DNA of 64,000 nt from assembly GCF_900112955.1 (NCBI RefSeq), contig NZ_FONP01000002.1, positions 62,001-126,000 of the forward strand, given 5' to 3'. Shown here one piece after another: positions 25,565 through 34,856 of the stretch (positions are counted from its first letter, which is position 1; every line of letters begins with the position of its first letter). The position numbers were made by a program, and so were the translations under genes. The DNA is from Peptostreptococcus sp. D1. Lineage in GTDB: Bacteria > Bacillota > Clostridia > Peptostreptococcales > Peptostreptococcaceae. A model generated the notes under the pieces. That model was given only the letters and a program-made list of their open reading frames with translations. It ran no database searches and was not told the origin of the DNA.

Positions 25565-26575
25565 TTACTCTTTAAACTGCTCCAGCCATTGCAAAAAACT
25601 TTCGGTTGTGACAATTCCATTTTTCATTTTTTCCCTCCATATCTTAACTTCAGACGTAAGATATGAAAGCTTTTCTTTTGCATCACGATTCTGTGTATGT
25701 CTTATTGTTATCATCTTATATTTCATATAAACTTTTCTGTATTCTTTAGTTGCAATATCATTCTTTTCCTTATTTGCTCGTGTAACCTGTGCCCCTATAT
25801 CTCTGCATAACCTCTTTGGATCTTGCGGAGATGGATAACCACAATAAATTGCATCTATCCTACCTTCAGGAACAAAGTACTCTCCACAGTTGGCACATTT
25901 CGTAAACTTTACATCATTGTCCATACAATGTGCTGCTTCAAATAAAAGCAATGACATTGATGATTTGATTGTATATAGAGAATGAAACTTTCCTTCATAA
26001 TTTGCTATACGAAAATCAATGTGCTGAAAATTTATATTTTCGCTAAACATAGACCAAAATGCATTTACTTGATCTTCATCATATTCAGCTTCACTGGCAA
26101 GCATCAAAAAGCTGTGTTTAAATGCAACATATGACTGTGCATACCAGTAATATGCAGAAAGCAATGCCTGCTTATTCGTGGATTTTCCCAATTTACTATA
26201 TCCACTACCTTCAAATATAAACTTTCCTATAGAATCTTCTTCCTTTATTTCTATGAAAAATTCATCAGGATTTGACATTTCTTTCTTACACATGTCTGCA
26301 ACTAAATCCATGAATTCAAAAGTAATAATAACTGCTGCAACTATTCCAATTTTTTCTTTTAGTTTATCAACAAACCAAGGGAAAAACTCTGCTAATGTCT
26401 TCTCCGACGGTTTTTCCTCTAAGTGAGAATACTCCAATATTACTTCTTTTAATTCTGTAGGATATAATCTGGCATATTCAGCAATCATGCCTCCAATCGG
26501 ATATTCTTTTATACCACGATACATAACAACATTTTTTTCTCCATCAAAATCTACTATTAATCCATCCATCTCCAT
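25565..26575 (-). CDS. DUF6076 protein
   Basis: 336 residues. The C-terminal third is the recognisable part: KFTKCANCGEYFVPEG, then a second Cys pair (YCGYPSPQDPKRLCRD) that should bind zinc, followed by a helical KEYRKVYMKYKMITIRHTQN segment. DUF6076 proteins are found in mobile elements of Firmicutes; function unknown. The promoter upstream carries TTGATAAC boxes. It may be the last prophage gene or belong to the element that carries the ABC operon. Confidence 0.75.
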   Translation of the reverse strand: MEMDGLIVDFDGEKNVVMYRGIKEYPIGGMIAEYARLYPTELKEVILEYSHLEEKPSEKTLAEFFPWFVDKLKEKIGIVAAVIITFEFMDLVADMCKKEMSNPDEFFIEIKEEDSIGKFIFEGSGYSKLGKSTNKQALLSAYYWYAQSYVAFKHSFLMLASEAEYDEDQVNAFWSMFSENINFQHIDFRIANYEGKFHSLYTIKSSMSLLLFEAAHCMDNDVKFTKCANCGEYFVPEGRIDAIYCGYPSPQDPKRLCRDIGAQVTRANKEKNDIATKEYRKVYMKYKMITIRHTQNRDAKEKLSYLTSEVKIWREKMKNGIVTTESFLQWLEQFKE

Positions 26576-26814
26576 AACATTAACCTCCTGTTATCAATTG
26601 ATATTTTACTTTTCATTTCACAACTCGTTAACAATTACTGTTTATATTTTATATTGATAACATTATACCCTATAATCTGTAACAGTACAACAATTGAAAT
26701 TCAACTTTATTGATTGATAACAAAAACTGGTCCATATAAACTTTTCAAAATTAAAGAGGACAGATCCCCCTTCACTTTATAAAGGAAAATCAGTCCTCAT
26801 ATACAGAGTATTTT
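26576..26814 (-). promoter_or_regulatory. promoter region of the DUF6076 gene with operator-like boxes
   Basis: Minus strand: TTGTAC (26685-26690), 17 bases, TATAAT (26662-26667). TTGATAAC boxes stand at 26714-26721 and 26654-26661 (directly downstream of the -10), and the 12-base palindrome TATCAATTGATA at 26592-26603 lies near the ribosome site. A weak GAGGAC hairpin is at 26755-26800. No gene seen. Confidence 0.55.
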
Positions 26815-27231
26815 CTACAATAATTTTTCTAAAATCTTTTTGAGCTTTCTTAAAATTCTATCCTTTCGCCATTGTATAGACTGGTAAGTTACACCTTTAA
26901 CTCTTGCAACACCTGTTAATGTTTCATCATTGAAATACAAACGATCTATGATGTCCCTTTCCTCATCATTTAGTTTTGATATAGCATCTCTGAGTGCCTC
27001 AATCATCATCTGTGTTTCAACAATCTTTTCTACATCAAAGCTTTCATCAACAATATTATCTACAAAGTGTCCGTCATAATCCAGTGCTGAAAATGATATG
27101 ACATTGTGCTTCCAATCTTTTCTTTGGAGATACTTTTCATGTTCTGTTATCTTCCAGTAGGCTTTGTAGACTTCTTCGCTTACAGGTACGGCTTTGCCTT
27201 TTACATAAAGGTAATATTCTTTATTAGCCAT
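26815..27231 (-). CDS. sigma factor-like helix-turn-helix regulator of mobile elements
   Basis: 138 residues. The N-terminal YYLYVKGKAVPVSEEVYKAYW is characteristic of regulators found in Gram-positive conjugative elements. A helical linker leads to a region 4-like helix-turn-helix (NDEERDIIDRLYFNDE, VARVKGVTYQSIQWRKDRI). It stands alone, with a terminator hairpin on each side, and is the only regulator between prophage and ABC operon. Confidence 0.82.
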   Translation of the reverse strand: MANKEYYLYVKGKAVPVSEEVYKAYWKITEHEKYLQRKDWKHNVISFSALDYDGHFVDNIVDESFDVEKIVETQMMIEALRDAISKLNDEERDIIDRLYFNDETLTGVARVKGVTYQSIQWRKDRILRKLKKILEKLL

Positions 27232-27280
27232 TGTGTTATCCTCCTTTTCTTTTTCTCTGTTTTGCTTTTTGAGAATAAAA

Positions 27281-27319
27281 AAGGAGGACTTCTACACTTT
27301 GGCGTAAAAAGTCCTCCGA
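27281..27319 (-). terminator. terminator of the intact ABC operon
   Basis: GGAGGACTT (27283-27291) pairs with AAGTCCTCC (27309-27317), followed on the minus strand by six T. It lies about 145 bases beyond the last ABC gene. The hairpin at 374-408 has nearly the same arms and the same relation to the broken ABC pair. Confidence 0.8.
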
Positions 27320-27464
27320 AAATAACAATCAAATTAACTCTTATTGTTATTGAATTATTTAATTTTTGTGTGAAAAGTTACTTTCAAAAACTTTTATTAT
27401 CAAAAAACATCGTCATCTCCCATTAAATACTCATTTATTTAGTCAAATATCAAAATGGATGTAT

Positions 27465-29213
27465 TTACTTAAAACTCCATTTATTTGCTCGCTCTCTTAT
27501 TGAAATGAATGATTTATATATTCCATCTTGACTTATAAGTTCATTATGAGTTCCTTCTTGTGCTATTTTCCCTTTATCTAAAACAATGATGTTGTCTGCT
27601 TTCCTAACAGTTTCTAACCTATGTGCAATCATAATAACTGTTTTATTCTGTACTAAATTATCAATGGCTTGCAAAATATGGCGTTCATTTTCTACATCTA
27701 AAGCACTGGTAAATTCATCTAAAATCACAATAGGAGAATCTTTGAGTATTGCTCTAGCTATCGCTATTCTTTGTTTTTCACCACCGGATAAAGTGCTACC
27801 CGCTTCGCCAATTTTAGTTTCATATTCTTTTGGCAAGTTTTTTATAAAGTCATGACAGCCCGCTTTTCTTGCAGCGGATATAACTTCCTCATCACTGGCA
27901 TTTGGCTTTGCCAAACGAATATTATTCATGATTGTATCTTCAAACAAATACACATTTTGAAATACCATACTTATATTTTTCATCAATTCTTCGGTGGATA
28001 TATTTGTTATTTTTGCTCCACCAATCAGAATTTCTCCTTCGCTTACATCATAAAATCTTGGTATAAGCTTGCAAAATGTTGTTTTTCCTGATCCTGAATG
28101 TCCGATAATTGCCGTAAGTGTGTTCGGTTTAAGCACCACCGATATTCCCCTTAAAACTTCTCCTTTTCCGTAAGAAAAACCCACATTTTTAAATTCTATT
28201 TCATTAGATTTTATATTTTGAATAGGTGATAATACCTTTATTTCTTCAACATTTTCCATGCCACCTATATCTTTTAATGAACTATCTAAAAGACCGATCA
28301 TGGAAAGAATAGAACCTGCTTGACTTACAGACTGGAATATTACAAAGCTCATAATCAATAAATTTATAGCTTTTTGAGGAGAAACTTCTCCACTATTCCA
28401 CATAAAAAACGCATAGCTAATAATCATAATTTCAAACAGCTGTATCGTAAGTCCTGCACCTATGCTTGAGGGAATAGATTTTTCGGATAAATTTATATTG
28501 TTAACACAACTCCCATTTATAGCTTTTTTTACTCTTTCATCTTTTACTCCCATACTAAAAGCCTTAATTACGCTTATTCCCTGTATAAATTCAATACCAC
28601 TTTCCGTTAATTTTGTTTGTGCTAATTGTCTTTTGGGAGCTTCTCTTCTTGAAATTTTCATTTGATAATTAACTACAAACAAATATGTTAATATGCCTGC
28701 AAATATTACAACGGAAACTTGCCATTCATAGTAAGCAAATCCCAAAACTATTGATATAGCAGATAAAATTCCACCTATCACATGAATTAAAATGATTGGT
28801 GCAACTTGTTCTACAGTTGAAATAGATGTAGTCAGTGTTGAGTTTATATTTCCTACTGAATTTTTGCTAAAGAACCCTAAATAGAGTTTTTTAAATAATG
28901 AGCCAAAATATAACCTTTTATCTTTCGCCATCTCAAATCCAACGGATACAGAACCCAGTTGTGTGAAATAACCAAACACAAATACACCTGCGATACATAT
29001 GATGCCGATTACTAAGACTCTATAAATGTAATTATACATCAAATCCCTATTAAACATGGCATTTACCGCAAAAATTATTGCTATCATTTTCAGCATAACG
29101 AATATGCCTTCTATAAATGATAGAATTAAAATTTTGACTAAACTGCCTTGCCTTTTCTCACTAAAGTTCCATACACTTTTTATAGCTTCAAACATATTCT
29201 CACCTCCAATCAA
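27465..29213 (-). CDS. ABC transporter, exporter fold, second subunit
   Basis: 582 residues. Six membrane helices in the first 320 residues, then an ATPase domain with Walker A GHSGSGKTT, Q-loop MVFQNVYLF, signature LSGGEKQRIAIAR, Walker B IVILDEFTSALD and H-loop IMIAHRL. It is a half-transporter that pairs with the product of the gene upstream, which it overlaps by four bases. Start is probably MFEAIKSVW at 29195, after GGAGGTG. The closest architecture is the YbtPQ/IrtAB-like group, where exporter-fold pairs can import siderophores; export of peptides or drugs is equally possible. Confidence 0.9.
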   Translation of the reverse strand: MIGGENMFEAIKSVWNFSEKRQGSLVKILILSFIEGIFVMLKMIAIIFAVNAMFNRDLMYNYIYRVLVIGIICIAGVFVFGYFTQLGSVSVGFEMAKDKRLYFGSLFKKLYLGFFSKNSVGNINSTLTTSISTVEQVAPIILIHVIGGILSAISIVLGFAYYEWQVSVVIFAGILTYLFVVNYQMKISRREAPKRQLAQTKLTESGIEFIQGISVIKAFSMGVKDERVKKAINGSCVNNINLSEKSIPSSIGAGLTIQLFEIMIISYAFFMWNSGEVSPQKAINLLIMSFVIFQSVSQAGSILSMIGLLDSSLKDIGGMENVEEIKVLSPIQNIKSNEIEFKNVGFSYGKGEVLRGISVVLKPNTLTAIIGHSGSGKTTFCKLIPRFYDVSEGEILIGGAKITNISTEELMKNISMVFQNVYLFEDTIMNNIRLAKPNASDEEVISAARKAGCHDFIKNLPKEYETKIGEAGSTLSGGEKQRIAIARAILKDSPIVILDEFTSALDVENERHILQAIDNLVQNKTVIMIAHRLETVRKADNIIVLDKGKIAQEGTHNELISQDGIYKSFISIRERANKWSFK

Positions 29214-30931
29214 TTTGCTATTTCATATAAATGCTTATACGCAGAACACGACTTAATAAGTTCTTCATGTTTTCCATCGCAAATGATTTTCCCATTTTCC
29301 ATATATATGATCTTATCTGCATTTATGACAGTTTTAATTTTATGTGTAATAACAATTAGTGTTTTTCCTTTGGTAAATTCCAGTAACGCTCCTTGAATTT
29401 TTTCTTCATTTTCAATATCTGTACTTGCAGTTGCCTCATCTAATATGATAATTGGAGCATTTTTTAGAATTGCTCTGGCAATAGCTATTCTTTGCTTTTC
29501 CCCACCGGACAATCTATCACCTGCTATGGTTTCATACCCGTCAGGCAAAGCGACAATAAAATCATGGCAACCGGCTCTTTTGGCAGCTTCTATAACTTCA
29601 TCATCAGTCGCAGCTTTTTTACCTACTCTAATATTTTCTAAAATACTGTCGTCAAATAAAAATGTATTTTGATCTACATAGGATATAAGAGTATTCAGGT
29701 CATTCATTGAAAGGTCTTTTACCCCTATACCGCCTATTTTTATATCCCCCTTCTCAAAATCCCAAAATCCGGCTAAAAGTTTCACTAAAGTTGATTTCCC
29801 TGAACCTGAAGTACCAATAATTGCAGTCATGGTTTTTTCTTTAATTTTTAAATTCACATCATCTAAATCATTTTTTGTCCCGTCATAAGAAAATTGTAAA
29901 TTCTCAAACGAAATGTCGTATGTCATTTTTTCTTTTAAATTAGAATTTTTATTTCTCTTCAGTTCCGGATAATCTAATATTCCTTTTATCTCCTTAGCAA
30001 CAGTTCCCATCTGTGCCAATTGGTCAACATAACCGGATGCCTTAACAATCGGTTTAAATATTCCAAGAGAAATCATCATAAACAAAAATAAACTCTTCTC
30101 AGTAAGACTGCCATTATTGAAAAATATCAATCCCGCAACAATTGTTGGAAATATAGATACCGGTGCTATACTATATGAAAGAGACGCATAGATCTGTGAG
30201 CTTTTCATCCAGTTTATGGCATACTCCGCATGGCGTATGACTGCATTTTTATATTTAGCATAGGAACTATCTTTCATATTGAAAGTTTTAATTACCTCAA
30301 TCCCCTTGACATACTCTATAACCGCTTGATTCATATTCTTTTGTGCCTGTACTTGTCCCTCATATTTTTTCTTATATCCAATCATCATAAGCATTCCGAT
30401 TGATAGTCCAAATATAACCCAAAGAAATATAATCCCGGTAAGCTTAATATTAACTGCAAGCATCCAAACAATCATGGCAATAGGTATCAATAAATTTGCA
30501 GTCATCTCAGGAAGTAGATGTGCTAATGTTTTTTCTATATCTTCCACCCTGTCTACCAATATCGTTTTTAATGTTCCACTAGGATTCATATCAAAATATC
30601 CCATCGGCAATCTAACATATTTATCACAAATTGCATATCTTAAGTCCTTTAGCGTTAAGTATGCTGCTTTATGAGATATAAGTGTTGAAATATTTGAAAG
30701 CAGCACCCCTGATATTTTGCAGATTATAGTAAAAATCAAGACATATATCATGTTGTTTCCATGAAATCCTTTGAAGATATATCCCGCTAAAATTCCAACA
30801 AAAGCATAGGATAACAGTTCGCATAGAACAGAAAGCATACTTAGCATAACAGATAAAATATATCTTTTTTTGTATGGCTTTATAAACGAATCCATTTCTT
30901 TAAAAAAGTTTGGTTCTTTCTCTTTTTTCAT
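29210..30931 (-). CDS. ABC transporter, exporter fold, first subunit
   Basis: 573 residues. TMD helices from about residue 20 to 310, then ATPase with Walker A GTSGSGKST, signature RLSGGEKQRIAIAR, Walker B IIILDEATASTD and H-loop VITHKIKT (a Thr-His in place of the more usual Ala-His). All key residues are present. It is cotranscribed with the S component gene upstream (nine bases) and its partner downstream (overlap). Intact, unlike the paralogous pair at 540-3160. Confidence 0.9.
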   Translation of the reverse strand: MKKEKEPNFFKEMDSFIKPYKKRYILSVMLSMLSVLCELLSYAFVGILAGYIFKGFHGNNMIYVLIFTIICKISGVLLSNISTLISHKAAYLTLKDLRYAICDKYVRLPMGYFDMNPSGTLKTILVDRVEDIEKTLAHLLPEMTANLLIPIAMIVWMLAVNIKLTGIIFLWVIFGLSIGMLMMIGYKKKYEGQVQAQKNMNQAVIEYVKGIEVIKTFNMKDSSYAKYKNAVIRHAEYAINWMKSSQIYASLSYSIAPVSIFPTIVAGLIFFNNGSLTEKSLFLFMMISLGIFKPIVKASGYVDQLAQMGTVAKEIKGILDYPELKRNKNSNLKEKMTYDISFENLQFSYDGTKNDLDDVNLKIKEKTMTAIIGTSGSGKSTLVKLLAGFWDFEKGDIKIGGIGVKDLSMNDLNTLISYVDQNTFLFDDSILENIRVGKKAATDDEVIEAAKRAGCHDFIVALPDGYETIAGDRLSGGEKQRIAIARAILKNAPIIILDEATASTDIENEEKIQGALLEFTKGKTLIVITHKIKTVINADKIIYMENGKIICDGKHEELIKSCSAYKHLYEIAN

Positions 30932-30940
30932 GACTTCACC

Positions 30941-31522
30941 CTATGCATTAGCTTCTTTTTCTAAAATATGTTTCCTTACGACTTTACTTCCTATATAAGC
31001 TCCTGCGATTGCTGAAACTATAACTAAGGCAAGTAAAATCAGCGTTCCCCAAGAAGAAATCATTTTGCCTGCCGCTGTAATATTTGAAGCTAACTCCTTT
31101 TCTTTCATGGCTCCTATGGTTTTATTCAGGGCTATTGTATATGGATAAATTACACTTCCAATTGACGCCAAAGTTTGCTGAATAACATAGCTGATTCCAA
31201 TAAATTTTAAATTACCATAACCTTTTTTATATAGTAAAAACTCTGCTATCAATCCTGAAATTACAAACATCAAAATATATGGTGGGTAGAATGCTATCAC
31301 TCCTTGAATAAGAGAATATATAAAAAACGCTCCTCTTTTTTTCACTTTCACTCCGATAACAAAGAAAACAATACCCTGTAATAATGAGTAAAGCACCGGT
31401 GTTAAAAGTATGGTAATTGGTGTTGCATACATAAATGTCCCTAAAGAAAATATCAAAATGTTACACAATGATAATAATGTAACTGTAATTATATCTTTCG
31501 CTTTCAATTTGATTTTGTTCAT
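30941..31522 (-). CDS. ECF transporter S component, MptD/Trep_Strep family
   Basis: 193 residues with about six hydrophobic helices: VTLLSLCNILIFSLG, TILLTPVLYSLLQGIVFFV, YPPYILMFVISGLI, the GYGNLKFIGISYVIQQT region, and a last helix near ILLALVIVSAIAGAYIG. Small size, no ATPase domain and neighbouring ECF ATPase identify it as the substrate-binding subunit. Family members serve unknown substrates; in streptococci an ECF system next to exporter-fold ABC genes has been linked to haem. The assignment of substrate here is inference. Confidence 0.8.
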   Translation of the reverse strand: MNKIKLKAKDIITVTLLSLCNILIFSLGTFMYATPITILLTPVLYSLLQGIVFFVIGVKVKKRGAFFIYSLIQGVIAFYPPYILMFVISGLIAEFLLYKKGYGNLKFIGISYVIQQTLASIGSVIYPYTIALNKTIGAMKEKELASNITAAGKMISSWGTLILLALVIVSAIAGAYIGSKVVRKHILEKEANA

Positions 31523-31540
31523 GATTAAGTCCTCCTATTT

Positions 31541-33559
31541 TTATAAAATATTTATCATCAAAATTACTATCATCCCCATCATCAATATGTAATCGCATAA
31601 ATGAAACCGTAAAGTAACATAAGATGATTTTTTATGATTTAAAGCAATTCCTCTTGTTTCTGCTGAAGCTGATAAAGTTTCGCCTATTCTTATCACTCGA
31701 AAAATGAGTGAAACAATCAGAGCTTCAATATACTCCAGCTTTTCTTTTATTATATTTTTATGCTTGCAGCTTCCTCTATTTCTAAGCACCTGTCTAAGCA
31801 ATTTAAAATCATTCCTTAGCACCGGAAAAAACCTGAAAGAAACTGCAAAAATCAATAATAACTTCTCAGGTATTCTTATTTTTCTAAGTCCCGCAAGCAT
31901 ATTTGTTGCTCCTCTACCTCCTAGAATGATAGGAAATAGTAGAAATATTAAAATAAATCGAGGAAACAAATTTGCCGCAAACATTGTAATTTCATTCGGA
32001 TATATGATTTCAAGACCGTAAATGAGTCCTGTAATGACAGAAGTAATTCCAAAAGTCTTGTATCTTCTGTTTGCAAGAGAAAAAACGAGAGCTAATAAAT
32101 TGCATTCAAAAATCAAACTTTTATTGTCAATTCCTACTGCTATCATACAAAGAAGCCAAAACAAAATATTTGTTCTCGAATCTAAAAGATTTTCCTCTCT
32201 TTCTGGTGGAGATTGATGTTCTAACTCTTTTTCAAATATACTTTTAATGGTTTCAATATCTCTATTCTCTTTTACCTCACAAATTCTTTGTATCGCTCCA
32301 TCATCAATTTCCAAGCATTTATCCGCAACTGCTGAAATAAACTCTAAGTCGTGACTAATAATTATCACGATTTTTTTCTTTTTCATATCATTTATCAATC
32401 CAACTACGGTATCTAAACTTCTTTTGTCCATTCCTGATGTGGGTTCATCTAAAATAACCACACTTTTATCCGAAAGATACGCCATCATTAAGGTTAATTT
32501 TTGCATTTGCCCACCTGAAAGAGAAAATGGATGTCTATCCCGATATTTCCACATATCAAATCGATTGAGTAGAGCTTCTATCTCGTCATATTTGTTTCGA
32601 TTTACACCATACTCTAGTTCAGATAATACAGAATTTGTAAAAAATTGAAATTCAGCTTCTTGCATAATAAAGAGGCTTTCCTGCAATAGCCTCCTCTGGC
32701 TCAATTCTTTTTCCTTTAGAAAAACTCTACCCTTTTTTGGTTTTAATAGTCCACATATACATTTCCCTAAGGTAGTTTTACCTGAACCATTTTTTCCAAT
32801 CAAGCAGGTAACTTCTCCCAAATAAGCTGTAAACGACAAATCATTTATAATATGTTGTTTTTTATATCCAAAGGATATATTTTTTACCTCTAATTTATAA
32901 TTGACAACATTAGAACACTTCTTCTGAACCTCAATCTGCTTCAAATCCGTAACTCGTAAACACAAATTATTTAATTCATCCTTAGAAAATATCTTAAAAT
33001 CGTCCTTATCATACTTTTCATAAAAGCTTCCATTTTTTATCAGCCAATATTCATCAGCCAACTCTTTCAAATAGTAAAGCCTATGCTCACTGATTATTAG
33101 AGTTTTTCCATCTTCTTTTAGAAGCAATAAGATATTTTTCAGTTTTTCTATGGCTAAATAATCTAAGTTTGCAGTTGGCTCATCCAATAAAATAATATCC
33201 GTATCCATCGCCCAAGCTGCCATAATCGCTATGAGCTGACGTTCTCCGCTCGATAGCTTAAATACTTCTCTGTTTTTTAAATACTCTAAACCAAATTTTG
33301 AAAAAGCATCTTGTGTTCTTTTTCTTATGGCTTCATGGCTGATTCCTTTGTTTTCAAGTCCAAAAGAAATTTCTGTCTCACTTTCCATGGTAAAAAATTG
33401 GCTCCTTGGATCTTGAAAAACCGACGAAACCAACTCCCCAACCTCTCCAATATTTTTCTTTCCAATATTCTGACCATTAACCAATATGCATCCCTTAAAT
33501 ACTCCTTCATAAAATTCAGGAATTAAATGATTTAAACATCTGAGTAATGTTGATTTACC
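31541..33559 (-). pseudogene. ECF transporter ATPase-ATPase-EcfT fusion, 5' end cut off
   Basis: Two ATPase domains and an EcfT membrane domain in one chain. Domain 1 begins abruptly at GKSTLLRCLNHLIPEF, the second half of Walker A, followed by VFQDPRSQFF, LSSGERQLIAI and IILLDEPTANLD. Domain 2 is complete: GKNGSGKTTLGK, LSGGQMQKLTLM, VVILDEPTSGMD. EcfT follows with its two Arg-Gly motifs (VLRNRGS and SAETRGI). A TAG at 33560-33562 and foreign sequence adjoin GKS. An internal start could give a protein lacking the first P-loop. The missing start should lie beyond the inserted elements. Confidence 0.85.
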
Positions 33560-33583
33560 CTACAATGTCAAGTAATTGATATT

Positions 33584-33637
33584 AAAAAAGCACTTAAATT
33601 TTTGAGGTTAATTTTACTCATTTTTAAGTGCTTTTTA
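33584..33637. terminator. bidirectional terminator at the element edge
   Basis: AAAAAAGCACTTAAA and TTTAAGTGCTTTTT form a 14-pair hairpin flanked by A and T runs on either side, just inside the element boundary and downstream of the Fic gene. Confidence 0.85.
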
Positions 33638-33668
33638 TTCTAGCTATTTTACTTTTTTTACCTAGAGT

Positions 33669-34712
33669 TTAAATCTTTACATATTTTGTTGAACGACCAC
33701 TGCCTACCTGTTTTATCTTTTCATTGTCCTGTAATTCTTTTAGGGCTCGTTCTATAGTCCTTTGTGATATATTTGGACAAAGAATCATAATATCTTTTTT
33801 GGAAAGTGGCTCTAATGATTTTTGAATAACAGAAAATACTCTTTCAGGTGAAGTCAATTTTTCTTTTCCAATGAGGTTAAATCTGTCATCACATTCTTTA
33901 TATGCTTTTAAGAAAACCCCTAGCATATACTTTATGAATGGAAGTTCATCATTTTCTCCGGTATGCCATTTTTCACTGGAGTTCTGTAATTCTTCATAAT
34001 AAGAGTCTTTGGTTTCTTCAATGAGCATTTCTATACTGATATACCTTCCAACAAAATAACCGAACTTATAAAGTAAAAGAAGTGTCAGTATCCTACTCAT
34101 TCTTCCATTACCATCATCAAAGGGATGGATACATAAGAAATCATGTATAAGTGCAGGTATTAGAATTAGTGGTGGAATATTTGCTTTCATCGCTTTATTA
34201 TAAGCCTCCACCATTTCATCAAAGTAATGTTCCGTTTCAAAGCTACTTACCGGCTGAAATCGTATTTTTTTATTTCCTAAAGCATCTACTTCTACAATGG
34301 TGTTATCCATAGTCTTAAATTTCCCCTTATTATTTATATAGGAATAAGAATATAACTGATTATGAAGTGTTAAGATGTCATTTTTATTAAATTCTATATA
34401 GGCATAATTTTCATGGATAATATCAAGCACATGTCTATATCCTGCAATTTCTTCTTCATTTCTGTTTTTAGGTTCTGTCTTTTTATTCATCAGTTCCTTA
34501 AGTCTTGCATCATTGGTATAAATTCCTTCAATAGCATTGGAAGACTTTGTACTTTGTATTTTAGCAACATCTATCATCTTCTCTAAAATGTCCGGATAAT
34601 TTTCTACATAGAGTTCCTGCTTTCCCTTATATTCATGAATCTTTGCAATAGTATGATATATATTAACGGGTAAAGATAGCTTCATAAGTTTTAAATAATT
34701 AAATTTCCTCAA
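33669..34712 (-). CDS. Fic-family protein with self-inhibitory helix and winged-helix tail
   Basis: 347 residues. N-terminal SSNAIEGI carries the (S/T)xxxE(G/N) inhibitory motif, which blocks ATP until released. The Fic core motif is HPFDDGNGRMSR, with catalytic His and the phosphate-binding loop complete. The C-terminal 70 residues (KKDIMILCPNISQRTIERALKEL) are a winged helix-turn-helix, so it may also bind DNA. Fic enzymes transfer AMP to Ser/Thr/Tyr residues of targets, often as toxins or regulators. Start is TTG 34712 after AAAGGAGGTGA. A palindrome lies upstream. Confidence 0.88.
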   Translation of the reverse strand: MRKFNYLKLMKLSLPVNIYHTIAKIHEYKGKQELYVENYPDILEKMIDVAKIQSTKSSNAIEGIYTNDARLKELMNKKTEPKNRNEEEIAGYRHVLDIIHENYAYIEFNKNDILTLHNQLYSYSYINNKGKFKTMDNTIVEVDALGNKKIRFQPVSSFETEHYFDEMVEAYNKAMKANIPPLILIPALIHDFLCIHPFDDGNGRMSRILTLLLLYKFGYFVGRYISIEMLIEETKDSYYEELQNSSEKWHTGENDELPFIKYMLGVFLKAYKECDDRFNLIGKEKLTSPERVFSVIQKSLEPLSKKDIMILCPNISQRTIERALKELQDNEKIKQVGSGRSTKYVKI

Positions 34713-34769
34713 AACATCACCTCCTTTTTCATAGCCATTATATCATATTTGGCTACGAAAAATCAATAG

Positions 34770-34829
34770 TGGCGAGAATAATCTCGCCATTATTTTCATT
34801 TTGGCGTATTAAAATTAAAGTTGGCGAGA
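34770..34829. promoter_or_regulatory. palindromic operator upstream of the Fic gene
   Basis: TGGCGAGA (34770-34777) and TCTCGCCA (34782-34789) form an eight-base perfect palindrome. A third TGGCGAGA stands at 34822-34829. They lie 60-115 bases ahead of the Fic start. The winged-helix tail of the Fic protein is an obvious candidate ligand. The rest of the 34713-34856 gap is AT-rich without a gene. Confidence 0.6.
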
Positions 34830-34856
34830 TTATGAGTTACTTTTAATACTATCCAT

